Below the pieces are notes generated by a model. The model was given only the letters and a program-made list of their open reading frames with translations, had not been told where the DNA came from and made no database searches. DNA of 5,970 bases from Pseudomonadota bacterium (lineage in GTDB: Bacteria > Myxococcota_A > Polyangia > Polyangiales > Ga0077539), in contig JAEYZO010000749.1 of assembly GCA_023428035.1 (NCBI GenBank), positions 1 to 5,970 of the forward strand. Reading direction: 5' to 3'. The stretch's first letter is position 1. Every line of letters begins with the position of its first letter. A program made the position numbers and the translations under genes. Below, piece by piece: positions 5,663 through 5,970 of the stretch.

Positions 5663-5970
5663 CAGACCAGCACCGAGAACGAGGCGGTCGGCACCTCCGC
5701 GAGCCAGCGGGGGTAGACCTCGGTGCCTCCGGGGAGGAGGTCCCACCCGATGAGCGAGCGGAACTGCGTGCGCGTGTCGACGCCCACCACGCGGAGGTAC
5801 TCGGGTGTGACGTGCGCGACGCCCCCCGCGGCGCCGTACACGAAGCTCAGGACCCCCGCGCGCGCGCCGGCCCAGCGCTGAAAGTCGTCGAGGGCGACGG
5901 GCTCCCACCCGTCGGGCAGGTTCGCCACCACGCGGCCCCAGTCGAGCTGCGCCAGCGATCGGTGCGTCAG
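5662..5970 (-). CDS. Unrecognised protein, C-terminal 102 residues only
   Basis: The frame is open through the window edge, so the visible 102 residues are the end of a longer gene. A GTG at 5931 could start a short protein, but residues before it (ending LAQLDWGR) read like normal coding sequence, so a start beyond the window is more likely. I do not recognise a family. The sequence is mixed and globular-looking, with many Trp and Tyr, and includes NLPDGWEPVALDDFQRW, GVLSFVYGAAGGVAHVTPEY and LLPGGTEVYPRWLAEVP. There is no hydrophobic membrane segment and no evident signal, so a soluble protein or domain is likely. Its TGA shares one base with the ATG of the ion transporter superfamily permease. 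That coupling implies the two are made together, and this protein may be a partner or an enzyme acting on the transported compound. That role is inference only. Confidence 0.65.
   Translation of the reverse strand: MTHRSLAQLDWGRVVANLPDGWEPVALDDFQRWAGARAGVLSFVYGAAGGVAHVTPEYLRVVGVDTRTQFRSLIGWDLLPGGTEVYPRWLAEVPTASFSVLV

Noticed and set aside
4430..5716. A 428-codon plus-strand open frame opposite the transporter
   Set aside because: The translation is Arg/His/Glu/Gln-rich low complexity, the mirror of a hydrophobic coding frame, and has no recognisable domain.

Overview
The window is very GC-rich DNA with strong G/C preference at third codon positions, and every supported gene lies on the minus strand. 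Two paralogous Uma2-type nuclease genes, long G/C-saturated antisense open frames and a dense one-directional layout suggest a high-GC soil or aquatic bacterium. A myxobacterium (Myxococcota, perhaps of the Polyangia type) is my best guess, but this rests on general impression and no marker gene confirms it.

Read in the direction of transcription, from high to low coordinates, the window opens with the C-terminal 102 residues of an unrecognised protein (5970-5662). Its TGA overlaps the ATG of a 441-residue membrane transporter of the ion transporter (ArsB/NhaD/CitMHS-like) superfamily (5662-4337). Twelve bases later comes a 192-residue Uma2-family protein (4324-3746). Eight bases after its stop there is a strong GC hairpin. 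A 528-base gap without a convincing gene follows (3745-3218), and it holds several inverted repeats and a degenerate three-unit repeat. A second, longer Uma2-like protein with a C-terminal extension (3217-2372) comes next. After 62 bases begins nicotinate phosphoribosyltransferase (2309-855), whose stop overlaps the GTG start of an amidase-signature hydrolase (858-1, cut by the window edge).

The clearest functional unit is the pncB-amidase pair. The phosphoribosyltransferase makes nicotinate mononucleotide for NAD salvage. The translationally coupled amidase has a complete Lys-Ser-Ser triad and could supply nicotinate or related acids from amides. This would be an amidase-signature stand-in for the usual PncA nicotinamidase, but it is inference from gene context. 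The transporter and the unrecognised upstream gene form a second coupled pair. The Uma2 genes sit at the downstream edge of one block and the upstream edge of the other, on either side of the repeat-bearing gap. No tRNA, rRNA, CRISPR array, insertion sequence or phage gene was seen.
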